Below, piece by piece: positions 8,486 to 16,544 of a stretch of DNA of 64,000 nucleotides. The translations under genes and the position numbers were made by a program. Numbering within the stretch: the stretch's first letter is position 1; every line of letters begins with the position of its first letter. The stretch is taken from the NCBI GenBank assembly GCA_016861105.1, contig BOKS01000004.1, forward strand, positions 124,001-188,000. Direction: 5' to 3'. The notes under the pieces were generated by a model, which was not told the DNA's origin, made no database searches, and was given only the letters and a program-made list of their open reading frames with translations. The DNA is from Betaproteobacteria bacterium (GTDB lineage: Bacteria > Pseudomonadota > Gammaproteobacteria > Burkholderiales > Casimicrobiaceae).

Positions 8486-9247
8486 ATGGAAGCGACCGAC
8501 CTCTTCGTCGACCCGTGGGGCCACGGCACGCCCGTGGTTCTCGTGCACGGATCGCTGGCGACCGGCGGCGACGAGTGGCAGGCGCAGCGGCCGCTCGCCG
8601 ACGAAGGGTTCCGTCTGCTGGTGTTCGACCGACGCGGGTACGGGCGCAGCCCGGCGGCGGACGGCGAGGACTTCCTGCGCGATGCGGACGACGTCGTCGC
8701 GCTCATGGGCGATGGCGCGCATCTCGTCGGCCACTCCTACGGGGGACTCGGCGCGCTCGTCGCCGCGGCCTGCCGTCCGGAAGCGACGCTGTCGCTCGCG
8801 CTGCTCGAGCCGGCCGCATTCGCGCTGGGCCAGCACGATCCTGCCGGGCGTGCCCTGGTCAACGAGGTTCGAGCGCTCTGGGACCAGGACCTTCCGGACG
8901 AAACGTGGGTCGTTCGTTTCCTGACGGCGGTGGGAAGCGATCCGGACGCGTTGGCCCGCGAGCTCGTCGCCGCCTCCGTCGCGCTCACGCCCCTGCTGCG
9001 CCGCGGGCGGCCCCCCTGGAACGGCGATCTGCCGCTGGCGGCGTTGGCCGCCGCCGGCTTTCCGAAGCTCGTCGTCTCGGGAGGGCACAGCCCGGCGTTC
9101 GACGCGATCTGCGACGACCTCGCCGGACGGATCGGGGCGTCGCGTGCGGTCGCCGCCGGTGCCGGCCACGAGGTCCAGTTCTCGGGACAGCCCGTCAACG
9201 ACCTGCTGCGCGCGCTGTGGCGCGGAGCGAACGCGCAGCCGTGCTGA
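8486..9247 (+). CDS. Alpha/beta hydrolase
   Basis: The 253-residue protein has the oxyanion-hole strand VVLVHGSLATGG at residues 17-28, the nucleophile elbow GHSYGG with Ser84, and a C-terminal GAGHEVQFSG carrying the catalytic histidine. This is the canonical alpha/beta hydrolase triad. The start at 8486 puts the first strand at the usual distance; an in-frame upstream ATG at 8399 adds low-complexity sequence. Members include esterases, lactonases and dienelactone hydrolases. The substrate is not predictable here and the gene stands alone. Confidence 0.85.
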   Translation: MEATDLFVDPWGHGTPVVLVHGSLATGGDEWQAQRPLADEGFRLLVFDRRGYGRSPAADGEDFLRDADDVVALMGDGAHLVGHSYGGLGALVAAACRPEATLSLALLEPAAFALGQHDPAGRALVNEVRALWDQDLPDETWVVRFLTAVGSDPDALARELVAASVALTPLLRRGRPPWNGDLPLAALAAAGFPKLVVSGGHSPAFDAICDDLAGRIGASRAVAAGAGHEVQFSGQPVNDLLRALWRGANAQPC

Positions 9248-9394
9248 ACGCAGCTTCGCGCCGGCGGCGATGCACCATGGTCGGGCCAGGGCTTGACGTG
9301 CAGCCGCGATGCCCGCGAACAGGCGCTTCGCGTCGGCGCTGCGCGCGGCCGTGTTGACCGGCGTGTCGCCTCCGGACGGGCGGCGTGCCCGGGC

Positions 9395-9835
9395 TCACCG
9401 GCGACCGCTCGTCCCGCCGGCCGGGGTGCCCGGCGCGCGCGACAGCAGCTCGTCGATCGTCGCGACGGCCACCAGTCCGCGCACGGCCTTCGCGAGCGAT
9501 CGATCCCGCGTCACCAAGGCGTCCGCCTGCAGCTTCGTCAGGGCGACGTACTCGGCGGCGTACGTGTCCTTCCATCCCAGGTCGGCCGCCACCTGCCAGG
9601 CCACCCGCTGCAGCACGCGGTCGCCCAGCAGGCGGATTCGCAGCGCCCGCAGGTGGTCGAGGCGGCGGTCCGCCTCCCGCCGGCCGAGGCGGCCGGACTG
9701 CACGTCGGCGAAGAGCTTCGCCAGCACCTGCGACCGGAGGAGCGTCGGCGCCAGCAGGCGGTGCTGCTGCGGAATCGCGGCATCCCGCGCCGCCAGTGCG
9801 AGTGCGACCTCGGCATCGATCACGTACTTGGTCAA
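9395..9835 (-). CDS. PIN-domain protein (VapC-like), no visible antitoxin
   Basis: On the minus strand a TTG at 9835 is preceded by a very strong ribosome-binding site (ggagggaggtcgc), giving 146 residues that open TKYVIDAEVALALA, where D is the first PIN acidic residue. Later come LGWKDTYAAEYVALTKLQADALVTRDRSLA, the conserved C-terminal half of the PIN fold. PIN proteins are Mg-dependent RNases, often toxins. No antitoxin-sized same-strand gene precedes it: the upstream DNA is occupied by an SRPBCC gene on the other strand. It may be a solitary PIN or one whose partner is lost. Confidence 0.72.
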   Translation of the reverse strand: MTKYVIDAEVALALAARDAAIPQQHRLLAPTLLRSQVLAKLFADVQSGRLGRREADRRLDHLRALRIRLLGDRVLQRVAWQVAADLGWKDTYAAEYVALTKLQADALVTRDRSLAKAVRGLVAVATIDELLSRAPGTPAGGTSGRR

Positions 9836-9936
9836 GCGACCTCCCTCCGCCGGCGTGCAGGGTCGAGCCACCGGGCGAGCGGCGCGCACGCCGGCGTCGG
9901 CCTGCTCCCCCTTCCACCCGAAAGGCGAGCCCACCC

Positions 9937-10383
9937 ATGTCCACTGCCACCGTTCGGCTCCACCGCATCCTGCGCGCTCCGCCCGAGCGCGTCTATCGTG
10001 CCTTCCTCGAGCCCGACGCCCTGGCCAAGTGGCTGCCGCCGTACGGCTTCACTTGCGCCGTGCATCGCCTCGAAGCCCTCGTCGGCGGGCGGTTCAAGAT
10101 GTCCTTCCGCAACTTCTCGACCGGCAGCTCTCACTCGTTCGGCGGCGAATACCTGGAACTGGTCCCGGGCCGGCTCGTCCGGTACACCGACAGCTTCGAC
10201 GACCCGAACCTTCCGGGTGTCATGCGGGTCACGGTGAAGATGGAGGCCGTGTCGTGCGGCACCGAGCTTTCGGTCGTGCAAGAAGGCATCCCCGAGGTGA
10301 TCCCGCTGGAGATGTGCTGTCTCGGGTGGCAGGAGTCGCTCGCGCAGCTCGCAACGCTGGTGGAACCGGACATTCCAGGGTAG
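9937..10383 (+). CDS. SRPBCC (AHSA1/START-like) family protein
   Basis: The 148-residue protein begins with TVRLHRILRAPPERVYRAFLEPDALAKWLPP, the signature N-terminus of AHSA1-type SRPBCC proteins, and ends with the helix WQESLAQLATLVEP. The fold forms a deep hydrophobic ligand cavity; ligands are unknown for most members. The ATG at 9937 follows aaaggcgag. A YCII-domain gene follows 131 bp later, a pairing often seen next to ECF sigma factors, but no sigma factor is present here. Confidence 0.85.
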   Translation: MSTATVRLHRILRAPPERVYRAFLEPDALAKWLPPYGFTCAVHRLEALVGGRFKMSFRNFSTGSSHSFGGEYLELVPGRLVRYTDSFDDPNLPGVMRVTVKMEAVSCGTELSVVQEGIPEVIPLEMCCLGWQESLAQLATLVEPDIPG

Positions 10384-10514
10384 GTGCGCAGAGGGCGATC
10401 GTCCCCTTCGAGTCGACGCGAAGGGCGTCCAGTGGATCGGCGACGACGCGCGGCAGTCCGGTCGGGCCGCGCAACCGAGCTCTTGGGCGCCCGGAGCGCC
10501 CGGAGGATCGAACG

Positions 10515-10856
10515 ATGACGAAGTACCTGATCTCCTTTCCCGCGCCGGCGATGGACGTCCCCGCAGAGGACCTGGCCGAAGTCGGCGAAGCGGCGCACGA
10601 GGTGATACGCGAAGCGAAGCAGGCAGGCGTCTATGTGTTCGGTGGCGGGATCAACGAGGACGTCGGGCCGCTGATGGTTGCCGCCGACGGGACGCTCACG
10701 TGCGGGACCTATCCGCAGACCCGGGAGTTCAACGGCGGCTTCTGCGTCCTGGAACTGCCGTCGCGCGACGCCGCCGTCGAGTGGGCCGTCAAGCTCGCAA
10801 CAGCCTGCCGCTGCTCGCAGGAACTCCGCGAGTTCCAGTACGATCCGGAGAGCTGA
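10515..10856 (+). CDS. YCII-related (DGPF-type) domain protein
   Basis: The 113-residue protein MTKYLISFPAPAMDV... has the YCII layout: a first strand, helices around LAEVGEAAHEVIREAKQAGVYVFGGGI, then GTLTCGTYPQTREFNGGFCVLELPSRDAAVEWAVKLA. This is the domain that in many soil bacteria accompanies extracytoplasmic sigma factors. The ATG at 10515 is preceded by cggaggatcg. Function is unknown beyond the ferredoxin-like fold. It is probably expressed with or near the SRPBCC gene upstream. Confidence 0.82.
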   Translation: MTKYLISFPAPAMDVPAEDLAEVGEAAHEVIREAKQAGVYVFGGGINEDVGPLMVAADGTLTCGTYPQTREFNGGFCVLELPSRDAAVEWAVKLATACRCSQELREFQYDPES

Positions 10857-11167
10857 CCATCGCAATCGCCCTCCGGCACGCCCTTCGATCCGGACACGCC
10901 TGCGCCCCGCGGGCGCACGGCCTTCCGCGCGACCGTCTCCATGAGGGCATCCTTCCGGGAGACGATCCGCTTCGGCTGTCCCCCGCCTGTCGCCTCGCGG
11001 CATTGTGGTTATCGTCCCCGCGTGGCCAGCCGGCGTCGGTCTCGGCGGCGACCCTCGGTCCGGGCTCGGGGGCTCGGGCCTCGCGAGCCTTCGCAGGTTC
11101 CACGGCCGGAGGCGTCGCTCGGCGCCGTCTGCCTCGGAGAATGTCGGTGGCGGCGTTCCGGGCAACC
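10857..11167. other. Gene-poor spacer, nothing recognised
   Basis: This 311-bp stretch contains no frame with a plausible start and conserved motif, no clear promoter and no strong terminator hairpin on either strand. Its composition matches the surroundings. Confidence 0.5.
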
Positions 11168-11596
11168 ATGACGTCAGACGGGATGCGAGGAACCGAGAAC
11201 CTGCCCCTGCCAGAGCCCCTGGACGTCGTGGACGGCATCGGTCGTTTCCACCCCCGCGGCCGATGCACGCTCGTCGAAGCCGTCGATCTCATCAGCAGCG
11301 CCATCGGCTGGTGTCGTGCGAGTTCCGTAGGCAGGCTCCTCGTGAACGGCACGGGTCTGGAGGGCATGTCGGTCCCGAGCCTGGTCGATCGCTTCCTGAT
11401 GGTCGAAGAGTGGGCGCAGGTGGGGAGCGGCCTTGTCGTGGTGGCGCTCGTCGTCGACGCCAAGTACATCCACCCCGAGAAAGTCGGCGTGAAGATTGCC
11501 GCCGATTTCGGCCTGATCTGCGATGTCTGCGACACCGAGCCCGATGCTCTCGAGTGGCTCTGCAGCGTCGCCACCCCGTCGCAACCCTCGACGTGA
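11168..11596 (+). CDS. Conserved hypothetical protein, STAS-like
   Basis: The 142-residue protein contains FHPRGRCTLVEAVDLISSAIGWCRA, then RLLVNGTGLEGMSVPSLVDRFLMVEEWAQ and VVVALVVDAKYIHPEKVGVKIAADFGLICDVCDTE. The alternating strands and helices, with a GTGLEG turn followed by a long helix, resemble the SpoIIAA/STAS fold seen in a widespread group of uncharacterised betaproteobacterial proteins. The start at 11168 is tentative; the frame remains open upstream. No partner kinase or phosphatase is nearby. The role is unknown. Confidence 0.6.
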   Translation: MTSDGMRGTENLPLPEPLDVVDGIGRFHPRGRCTLVEAVDLISSAIGWCRASSVGRLLVNGTGLEGMSVPSLVDRFLMVEEWAQVGSGLVVVALVVDAKYIHPEKVGVKIAADFGLICDVCDTEPDALEWLCSVATPSQPST

Positions 11597-11602
11597 TGCA
11601 GG

Positions 11603-11845
11603 GATAGGAATCGCTGGCATCCGGGGCTGCTCGCCTTCGCGGAGGCGATCGGCTTCACGCCGCGGCCGTGCCGGCCGCACCGGGCGCGCACCAAGGGCAG
11701 AGTCGAGCGCTGCAACGGCTGCCTGAAGGACGGCTTCCTGCTGCCGCTCGCGGGGACGCCGGCGCCGCACCGACGCTGGGCGCCGGTCGCGGAAGCGAGG
11801 AGGACCGTGCATGACCACCGCCGGGAGGGCCTCCGCCGGCGCTAG
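11603..11845 (+). pseudogene. IS21-family transposase (IstA) C-terminal remnant
   Basis: Reading frame through 11618-11845 gives HPGLLAFAEAIGFTPRPC, then RPHRARTKGRVERCNGCL and KDGFLLPLA. This matches the IstA segment around the last catalytic glutamate (KGRVER) of the DDE core. There is no start and the frame ends at a TAG at 11843. The rest of istA and all of istB are absent, and I see no terminal inverted repeats. It is a decayed insertion-sequence scar. Confidence 0.75.
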
Positions 11846-11862
11846 CCCGAGCGCCGGCGTCC

Positions 11863-12489
11863 TTACGTGCGCAACGCAGCGTCCCCGCGCAGGGCCGCCA
11901 ACTGGTCTTCCAGCTGCGCGATCCGCTCGCGCAGCCGCTGCGTAGCGGCATCCACTTCCGCGAGCGTGTAGCGCGGGGTGATGTGCTGCGGACAGTTCCA
12001 GTCGAACGCCTCGACGTCGATCGTCGCGACGCGCTCGATGGGGGTGCCGCCGTCGGGCGCCGCGAGGGCCGACGCCAGCGCGGGATCCGCGTCCTCGATC
12101 GGCACGAACCGGATGCGTCCGAAGAGCTTCAGGCGGCGCCGGCTCGGATAGTCCACGACGATGATCGCCACGCGGTCGTCGCGCGAGGCATTGCCGACGG
12201 AGACGAACTGGCGGTTGCCGCCGAAATCGGCGAACGCGACCTGCGACGGTCCGAGCGTCTTGAGGAAGCCGCGCGATCCCCCGCGGTGCTGGACGTAGGG
12301 CCAGCCCGTCTCGCCGACGGTGGCCATGTAGAAGCTGTCGGCGCGCGCGAGGTGCTGCATTTCGCGTGAGCCGAGGCGCTGGCCGCGCTCCGCCGCATGC
12401 TGCGCGCGGGCGCAGGCGGCCCGCGACCCGCCCCGCTCCTGCAGCGCCTGCACGGCGGGCGTGAACGCGATCTCGGCGAAGGTCTTCAC
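11863..12489 (-). CDS. Pyridoxamine 5'-phosphate oxidase-related FMN-binding protein
   Basis: The 208-residue protein has the split-barrel FMN-binding pattern: FYMATVGETGWPYVQHRGGSRGFL (strand, glycine turn and RGG phosphate contact), VAFADFGGNRQFVSVGNASRDDRVAIIVVDY and LKLFGRIRFVPIED. A C-terminal coiled segment RLRERIAQLEDQLAAL follows. Homologues are annotated as pyridoxamine oxidase family proteins; an active PNPOx role is unlikely and flavin-dependent reduction is more plausible. It lies 13 bp downstream of the AhpD-like gene on the same strand, so the two probably form a two-gene operon controlled from the LysR box at 13157. Confidence 0.82.
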   Translation of the reverse strand: MKTFAEIAFTPAVQALQERGGSRAACARAQHAAERGQRLGSREMQHLARADSFYMATVGETGWPYVQHRGGSRGFLKTLGPSQVAFADFGGNRQFVSVGNASRDDRVAIIVVDYPSRRRLKLFGRIRFVPIEDADPALASALAAPDGGTPIERVATIDVEAFDWNCPQHITPRYTLAEVDAATQRLRERIAQLEDQLAALRGDAALRT

Positions 12490-12502
12490 GGCGCGGGCTC
12501 CC

Positions 12503-13054
12503 TCAGGCCGCCCGTCGCGCCGGCATCACGGGAAAGTCGATGTCCGTCTGGGCGACCTCGTTGACGTAGTTGGTCCAGGTGTTGAGGGCGACGTGCTGCA
12601 CGATCTCGATGACCTGCGCGTCGTCGTAGCCGGCAGCTCTCACGGCGCCGAGTTCCTCGGGCCGGATGTGCCCGCGGTCCCGTGCCACGGCGGCCGCGAA
12701 GCGCACGGCCGCGTCGGCCTTCCGATCGCGCGAGCCGCCGGCGCGGTTCGCCGCGATCTCCGTGTCGTCCAGGCCGGCGACCTTGCCCGCAAGGTAGGTG
12801 TGGGCGGCCAGGCAATAGCTGCAGCCGTTGATCTCCGCGACAGCCAGCGCGATGCGCTCGCGGGTGGGCGCCGGAAGCGTGCCCCTGCGAAGCGCGCCGT
12901 GCATGCCGAGGTAGCCCTCCAGCGCGGCAGGGCTGATGGCGACCAGGCGGAAGAGGTTGGGGACCGAGCCGAGCTGCTTCTTCACGGCGTCGAGCAGCGG
13001 TCGCGACGCGGCCGGCGCCGAGTCGATGGTGGCGGGGGTGGGGATGCGGGACAT
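12503..13054 (-). CDS. AhpD/carboxymuconolactone decarboxylase family peroxidase-like protein
   Basis: The 183-residue protein carries the AhpD-type redox motif CSYC at residues 78-81 with His85 (EINGCSYCLAAHTYLAGKVAG), typical of alkylhydroperoxidase-like proteins rather than gamma-carboxymuconolactone decarboxylases. The start at 13054 is preceded by aggagagcccgac. Expected role: cysteine-based reduction of peroxides, or redox sensing. It is divergent from a LysR regulator and is followed by a flavin-split-barrel gene, which supports a small redox-responsive operon. Confidence 0.85.
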   Translation of the reverse strand: MSRIPTPATIDSAPAASRPLLDAVKKQLGSVPNLFRLVAISPAALEGYLGMHGALRRGTLPAPTRERIALAVAEINGCSYCLAAHTYLAGKVAGLDDTEIAANRAGGSRDRKADAAVRFAAAVARDRGHIRPEELGAVRAAGYDDAQVIEIVQHVALNTWTNYVNEVAQTDIDFPVMPARRAA

Positions 13055-13156
13055 GTCGGGCTCTCCTGTTCGGGGCAGTCGACCGATTCGACTGCTTCCA
13101 CGGGGCGCAATCATGTTTGATGCCGGAGACCGGAAAAATGTGCCAAAGCGAACTTG

Positions 13157-13179
13157 ATTGATACGAAAAGTGGATCAAT
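13157..13179. promoter_or_regulatory. LysR-type operator ATTGAT-N11-ATCAAT
   Basis: A perfect 6-bp inverted repeat, ATTGAT at 13157-13162 and ATCAAT at 13174-13179, with an 11-bp spacer, lies 9 bp before the GTG of the LysR gene and about 100 bp before the divergent AhpD-like gene. This is the classic T-N11-A LysR recognition geometry, and its AT content stands out. It probably serves autoregulation and control of the divergent operon. Confidence 0.7.
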
Positions 13180-13188
13180 ACTTGCTGC

Positions 13189-14139
13189 GTGGACAGGCTG
13201 CGGGCCATGCAGGTGTTCGTGCGCATCGTCGATTCCGGCAGTCTCACGGCCGCCGCCGACGCGCTCGGCACGTCGGTGCCCTCGGTGGTCCGCACGCTCG
13301 CCGCGCTCGAAGCCGCCGTGGGCGTGCGCCTTCTCCACCGCACGACGCGGCGTTCGTCGCTTTCCGACGAAGGGCGGGAGTACTACGAACGCTGCCGGCG
13401 CATCCTCGCCGACGTGGAGGCGGCGGACGCGGCGCTCTCGGCGCGCCGGGTGGAGCCGAAGGGGCGCCTGCGCCTGACCGCGCCGGTCATGTACGGCCGC
13501 ATGCGCGTCGCGCCGATCGTCACGGCGTTCGTCGCCGAGTACCCGGGCGTGGAGGTGGAGCTCTTGCTGCTGGACCGCGTCGTCGACCTCGTCGAGGAGG
13601 GCATCGACGCCGCCGTTCGCATCTCGCACCTGCCCGAGTCGTCGCTCGTCGCGCGCCCCGTCGGCGAGACGCGGCGCGTGCTCTGCGCCGCTCCCGGGTA
13701 CCTGAAACGCGCCGGGACGCCGCGGATCCCCTCCGACCTCGCCGGGCACCGGTGCATTCTCTTCACCGGCCTTGCCAGCGGCCACGAGTGGTCCTTCGGC
13801 GGCGAGCCGCCGACCCGCGTTCCGATCCGGGCCGCGCTGCGCACCAACCACGTCGACGTCGCGATCGACGCGGTCCTCCAGGGGCTGGGCTGCGGACAGT
13901 TCCTCTGCTACCAGGTCGAAGCGCTGGTGGCGACGAACGCGCTGGTGCGAATCCTCCGGACGTTCGAGCCGCCGCCCGTGCCGGTCCAGATCGTCTATCC
14001 CCATGCCCGGCACCTGTCGCCGAACGTGCGGGCGTTCGTCGACCTTGCGGTGGGGCGGCTTCGGGCGCATCGTTCGCCGGCAGGCGTGAAGGCACGGCGG
14101 GCGGCGGCGCGACCGCGGCCACCCCGGGGGGGCTCATGA
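13189..14139 (+). CDS. LysR family transcriptional regulator
   Basis: The 316-residue protein starts with GTG and the winged HTH MQVFVRIVDSGSLTAAADALG, then SVVRTLAALEAAVGVRLLHRTTRRSSLSDEG (residues about 5-60). A linker and a periplasmic-binding-protein-like effector domain follow (RLRLTAPVMYGRMRVAPIV onward). The last about 20 residues are basic and low in complexity. The gene is divergent from the AhpD/PNPOx-like pair, with a LysR box between, so it likely regulates them and itself. The effector is not identifiable. Confidence 0.93.
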   Translation: MDRLRAMQVFVRIVDSGSLTAAADALGTSVPSVVRTLAALEAAVGVRLLHRTTRRSSLSDEGREYYERCRRILADVEAADAALSARRVEPKGRLRLTAPVMYGRMRVAPIVTAFVAEYPGVEVELLLLDRVVDLVEEGIDAAVRISHLPESSLVARPVGETRRVLCAAPGYLKRAGTPRIPSDLAGHRCILFTGLASGHEWSFGGEPPTRVPIRAALRTNHVDVAIDAVLQGLGCGQFLCYQVEALVATNALVRILRTFEPPPVPVQIVYPHARHLSPNVRAFVDLAVGRLRAHRSPAGVKARRAAARPRPPRGGS

Positions 14140-14155
14140 ACAACGAGGTCGCACC

Positions 14156-14557
14156 GTGGCGCTTCTGATCGGATTCGCGCTGGCGCTTTCCGTCGGGGCG
14201 TTCGCGAGGCTCGTCGGCTGGGATCGCGATCGGTCCTTCTATCCGACGGTGACGGTGGTGATCGCCTGCCTCTACTGCTTCTTCGCCGTCATGGGCGGCT
14301 CGACCTCCGCGCTGCGCGTCGAGATCGCCTTGGCAGCGGCATTCGTGGCCGCGGCGGTCGCCGGCTTCAGGGCCTCGCTCTGGATCGTGGTCGCGGCCCT
14401 GGCGGCGCACGGCATCCTGGACGCCGTCCACGGCGAGATCGTTGCCAATCCCGGCGTCCCGCCGTGGTGGCCGGCGTTCTGCGCGACCTACGATCTCGTC
14501 GCGGCCGGCTTCCTCGCGTGGCTGCTTGCGAGCGGACGTGTCCCCGCTCGCGCCTGA
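14156..14557 (+). CDS. Hypothetical four-helix membrane protein
   Basis: The GTG at 14156 gives 133 residues with four predicted membrane segments: MALLIGFALALSVGAFARLV, TVTVVIACLYCFFAVMG, the paired helices around VEIALAAAFVAAAVAGF and LWIVVAALAAHGILDAVHG, and a last helix after CATYDLVAAGFLAWLL. The HGILDAVHG and PPWWPAFC motifs are found in a family of small uncharacterised membrane proteins. It begins 16 bp after the LysR gene and may be read through from it. No function is assigned. Confidence 0.7.
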   Translation: MALLIGFALALSVGAFARLVGWDRDRSFYPTVTVVIACLYCFFAVMGGSTSALRVEIALAAAFVAAAVAGFRASLWIVVAALAAHGILDAVHGEIVANPGVPPWWPAFCATYDLVAAGFLAWLLASGRVPARA

Positions 14558-14689
14558 ACGATGTCGCCGTTCGCCCCCGGGGTCGCGCGGAGGCGTGACG
14601 CCGGGCGATAGGCGAGGAGGCGCGGGCATGAAGGGGACCCGCGCGGCACCCGTGCGCACGGTCCCCGTCTCCACAGGAGCGCAGACATC

Positions 14690-15133
14690 ATGAGCATCGA
14701 GCACTTCGTCCTGCGGCCCGATCAGCGCGAGCGCGCGCTGAACGTGGTCGGCACGCACGTGACGATCCTGGCCGCGAACGCCGTCACGCGGAGCTACGGG
14801 ATCACCTTGCAGGAGGGCGACGAGGGCACCGGCCCGCCGCCGCACAGCCACGACTGGGACGAAGCCTTCTTCGTCCTCGACGGGGCCGTGCACTTCCAAT
14901 GCGCCGGCAAGGCCTACGACTGCGCCCCCGGCACGCTCGTGCACGTCCCGCGCGGCACCGTGCACGGCTTCCGCTACGGCCGTGGCGGAGGCCGGATGCT
15001 GGAGATCACGGGCGCGGGCGCGCTGGCCGCGCAGTTGTTCACCGCCATCGACCACGAGGTGCCCATCGGACCGCCGGACGTGCCGAAGCTGCTGGCCGTG
15101 GCGCAGCGCAACGGCGTGACGTTCGCGACGTAG
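14690..15133 (+). CDS. Cupin-domain protein
   Basis: The 147-residue single-domain cupin has motif 1 as PPPHSHDWDEAFFVLDGAVHF (metal ligands HxH and E) and motif 2 as PGTLVHVPRGTVHGFRYG, each at the usual spacing. Cupins of this size bind a divalent metal and act as dioxygenases, isomerases or ligand-binding modules. The substrate is unknown. The ATG at 14690 follows ggagcgcagacatc. A GC-rich perfect hairpin lies just after the stop. Confidence 0.85.
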   Translation: MSIEHFVLRPDQRERALNVVGTHVTILAANAVTRSYGITLQEGDEGTGPPPHSHDWDEAFFVLDGAVHFQCAGKAYDCAPGTLVHVPRGTVHGFRYGRGGGRMLEITGAGALAAQLFTAIDHEVPIGPPDVPKLLAVAQRNGVTFAT

Positions 15134-15147
15134 GCACCCCGCCTCGA

Positions 15148-15169
15148 GCCGGCCGCAGGGGCGGCCGGC
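15148..15169. terminator. Strong GC hairpin after the cupin gene, no T-tract
   Basis: Arms GCCGGCCGC (15148-15156) and GCGGCCGGC (15161-15169) are perfectly complementary around a 4-base loop, 15 bp after the cupin stop. No run of T follows on either strand, so intrinsic termination would be weak. It may instead protect the transcript end. Confidence 0.35.
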
Positions 15170-15201
15170 GGCCCGACCTTCCAGCCCGCACGCCTCGCGC
15201 C

Positions 15202-15774
15202 GTGACTGCCGGGAACGACGATGCCCTGCGCGTGGTGGTCGGCACCGCCGCCATCGCTGCACCGACGCTTCACTGCGTCACCGACGCACTGGAGTGGTCC
15301 CGGGGCGGGTTCTCGCCCGCGCAGCTCTGGCTCAACTACGCCGCGTTCCTGCCCATGCCGTGGCTGCTGCTGGGCATCTACGCGGTCCGCTCGGAGCACC
15401 TGGGCCCCGCCGCGCTGGCCGGGGCGCTCCTCTACGGCGCCGCCTTCACGTACTTCGCGCACACCACGCTGTACGCGCTGCACGCCGGCGCGCCGGACTA
15501 CGCGGCGCTCTGGCGACAGCTGGGGCCGGCGTACACGGCGCACGGCGCGGCCATGGTGGCGGGCGGCCTGCTGTTCGCGTGGGCGGCGCTGCGCACCGAC
15601 GCGCTGCCGAGGCTCGCGGTCCGGCTGTTCGGCGCCGGCCTGCTGATGAACCTGTGCCTTGCGCTCGTGCCCGCGCCGGACATCCTGCAGACCCTCGGCA
15701 CCGCCGTTCGCAACGCCGGCCTCGTCGGCATGGGCTACGCCGTCCTTCGCGGCGGCGCACGCCGGATGGCATGA
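15202..15774 (+). CDS. Hypothetical multi-spanning membrane protein
   Basis: From the GTG at 15202 the 190-residue product has about five hydrophobic helices: VVVGTAAIAAPTLHCVTDAL, LWLNYAAFLPMPWLLLGIYAV, LAGALLYGAAFTYFAHTTLYAL, AAMVAGGLLFAWAALRTDA and LFGAGLLMNLCLALVPAPD. A final small segment contains TAVRNAGLVGMGYAVL. Histidines within helices (LHC, YFAH) are noted, but no known motif appears. I do not recognise the family. The gene stands between a cupin and a non-coding stretch. Confidence 0.6.
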   Translation: MTAGNDDALRVVVGTAAIAAPTLHCVTDALEWSRGGFSPAQLWLNYAAFLPMPWLLLGIYAVRSEHLGPAALAGALLYGAAFTYFAHTTLYALHAGAPDYAALWRQLGPAYTAHGAAMVAGGLLFAWAALRTDALPRLAVRLFGAGLLMNLCLALVPAPDILQTLGTAVRNAGLVGMGYAVLRGGARRMA

Positions 15775-16094
15775 TCGTGGCGTACCGGACGCCGCGCGCG
15801 GAGAACTGGCCGACCGGACCTTCCGTGCGGCGCGTGTCCGTGGGTGCGAGACGTCGTGGGAGAACGGGGCCTTCGCGGGGGGGCGGCAGATCCACGTGTC
15901 ACGCGACGCCGCCCGGGCATCGCGGCATTGCGGCGCTGCGCACCGTCGCGTTCGACTTCGCTCGGGCAGGCTGCGCTCTGCGCCGCGTCTTGGCCGATGC
16001 CGGGGCGGCAGGTACATTCTCCCGTCCGGCGCCGGGCCACGCCGCGGGCGGATGGCGCCGTGTCTGGACGCGCGTTCCCGCCGACACCCCTCCC
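15775..16094. other. Gene-poor spacer, nothing recognised
   Basis: This 320-bp stretch has open frames only as extensions of neighbouring genes in other phases, with no family motif. I see no convincing promoter or terminator. Confidence 0.45.
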
Positions 16095-16544
16095 ATGACC
16101 CAGCCCCTGCTCACCTATCGCGGCACCGTGTATCCCTGGCACTGCGACCACGTCGGGCACATGAACGTCATGTGGTACGTCGGGAAGTTCGACGAGGCTA
16201 CCTGGAACCTTTTCCACCACGTCGGGCTCACGCCGTCGTACCTGCGCGAGCAGGATCGCGGCATGGCCGCGGTGGAGCAGCGGCTGTTCTACCTGCGCGA
16301 GCTGCGCGCCGGCGCGGTGGTGACCATCCGCTCCGTCGTCAACGAGGTCCGGGAAAAGGTCATCGTCTTCACGCACGAGATGACGAACGACGACACCGGC
16401 GAGCCCGCGGCGCGTACGGTCCTCACCGGCGTCCACATGGACACCGCGAGGCGCAAGGCGTGCCCGTTCGAGGCGCACGTCCTCGAGGCCGCCACGAAGC
16501 TCGCGCAAGCACAGGGCGCGCACGAGCCCCGCGGCGGCGCATGA
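16095..16544 (+). CDS. Acyl-CoA thioesterase, hot-dog fold (4-hydroxybenzoyl-CoA thioesterase type)
   Basis: The 149-residue protein has the hot-dog signature YPWHCDHVGHMNVMWYVGKFDEATWNLF, with the catalytic aspartate in HCDHVGHMN. Strands AVVTIRSVVNEVREKVIVFTHEMTND and VLTGVHMDTARRKACPF complete the fold. Family role: hydrolysis of aromatic or short acyl-CoA thioesters. The stop codon overlaps the ATG of the next gene (ATGA), so the two are translationally coupled. No CoA-ligase gene is adjacent, so the physiological thioester is open. Confidence 0.85.
   Translation: MTQPLLTYRGTVYPWHCDHVGHMNVMWYVGKFDEATWNLFHHVGLTPSYLREQDRGMAAVEQRLFYLRELRAGAVVTIRSVVNEVREKVIVFTHEMTNDDTGEPAARTVLTGVHMDTARRKACPFEAHVLEAATKLAQAQGAHEPRGGA

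Noticed and set aside
9836..10281. Antitoxin gene for the PIN protein on the minus strand
   Set aside because: The open minus-strand frame has no antitoxin motif and lies fully opposite a good SRPBCC gene.
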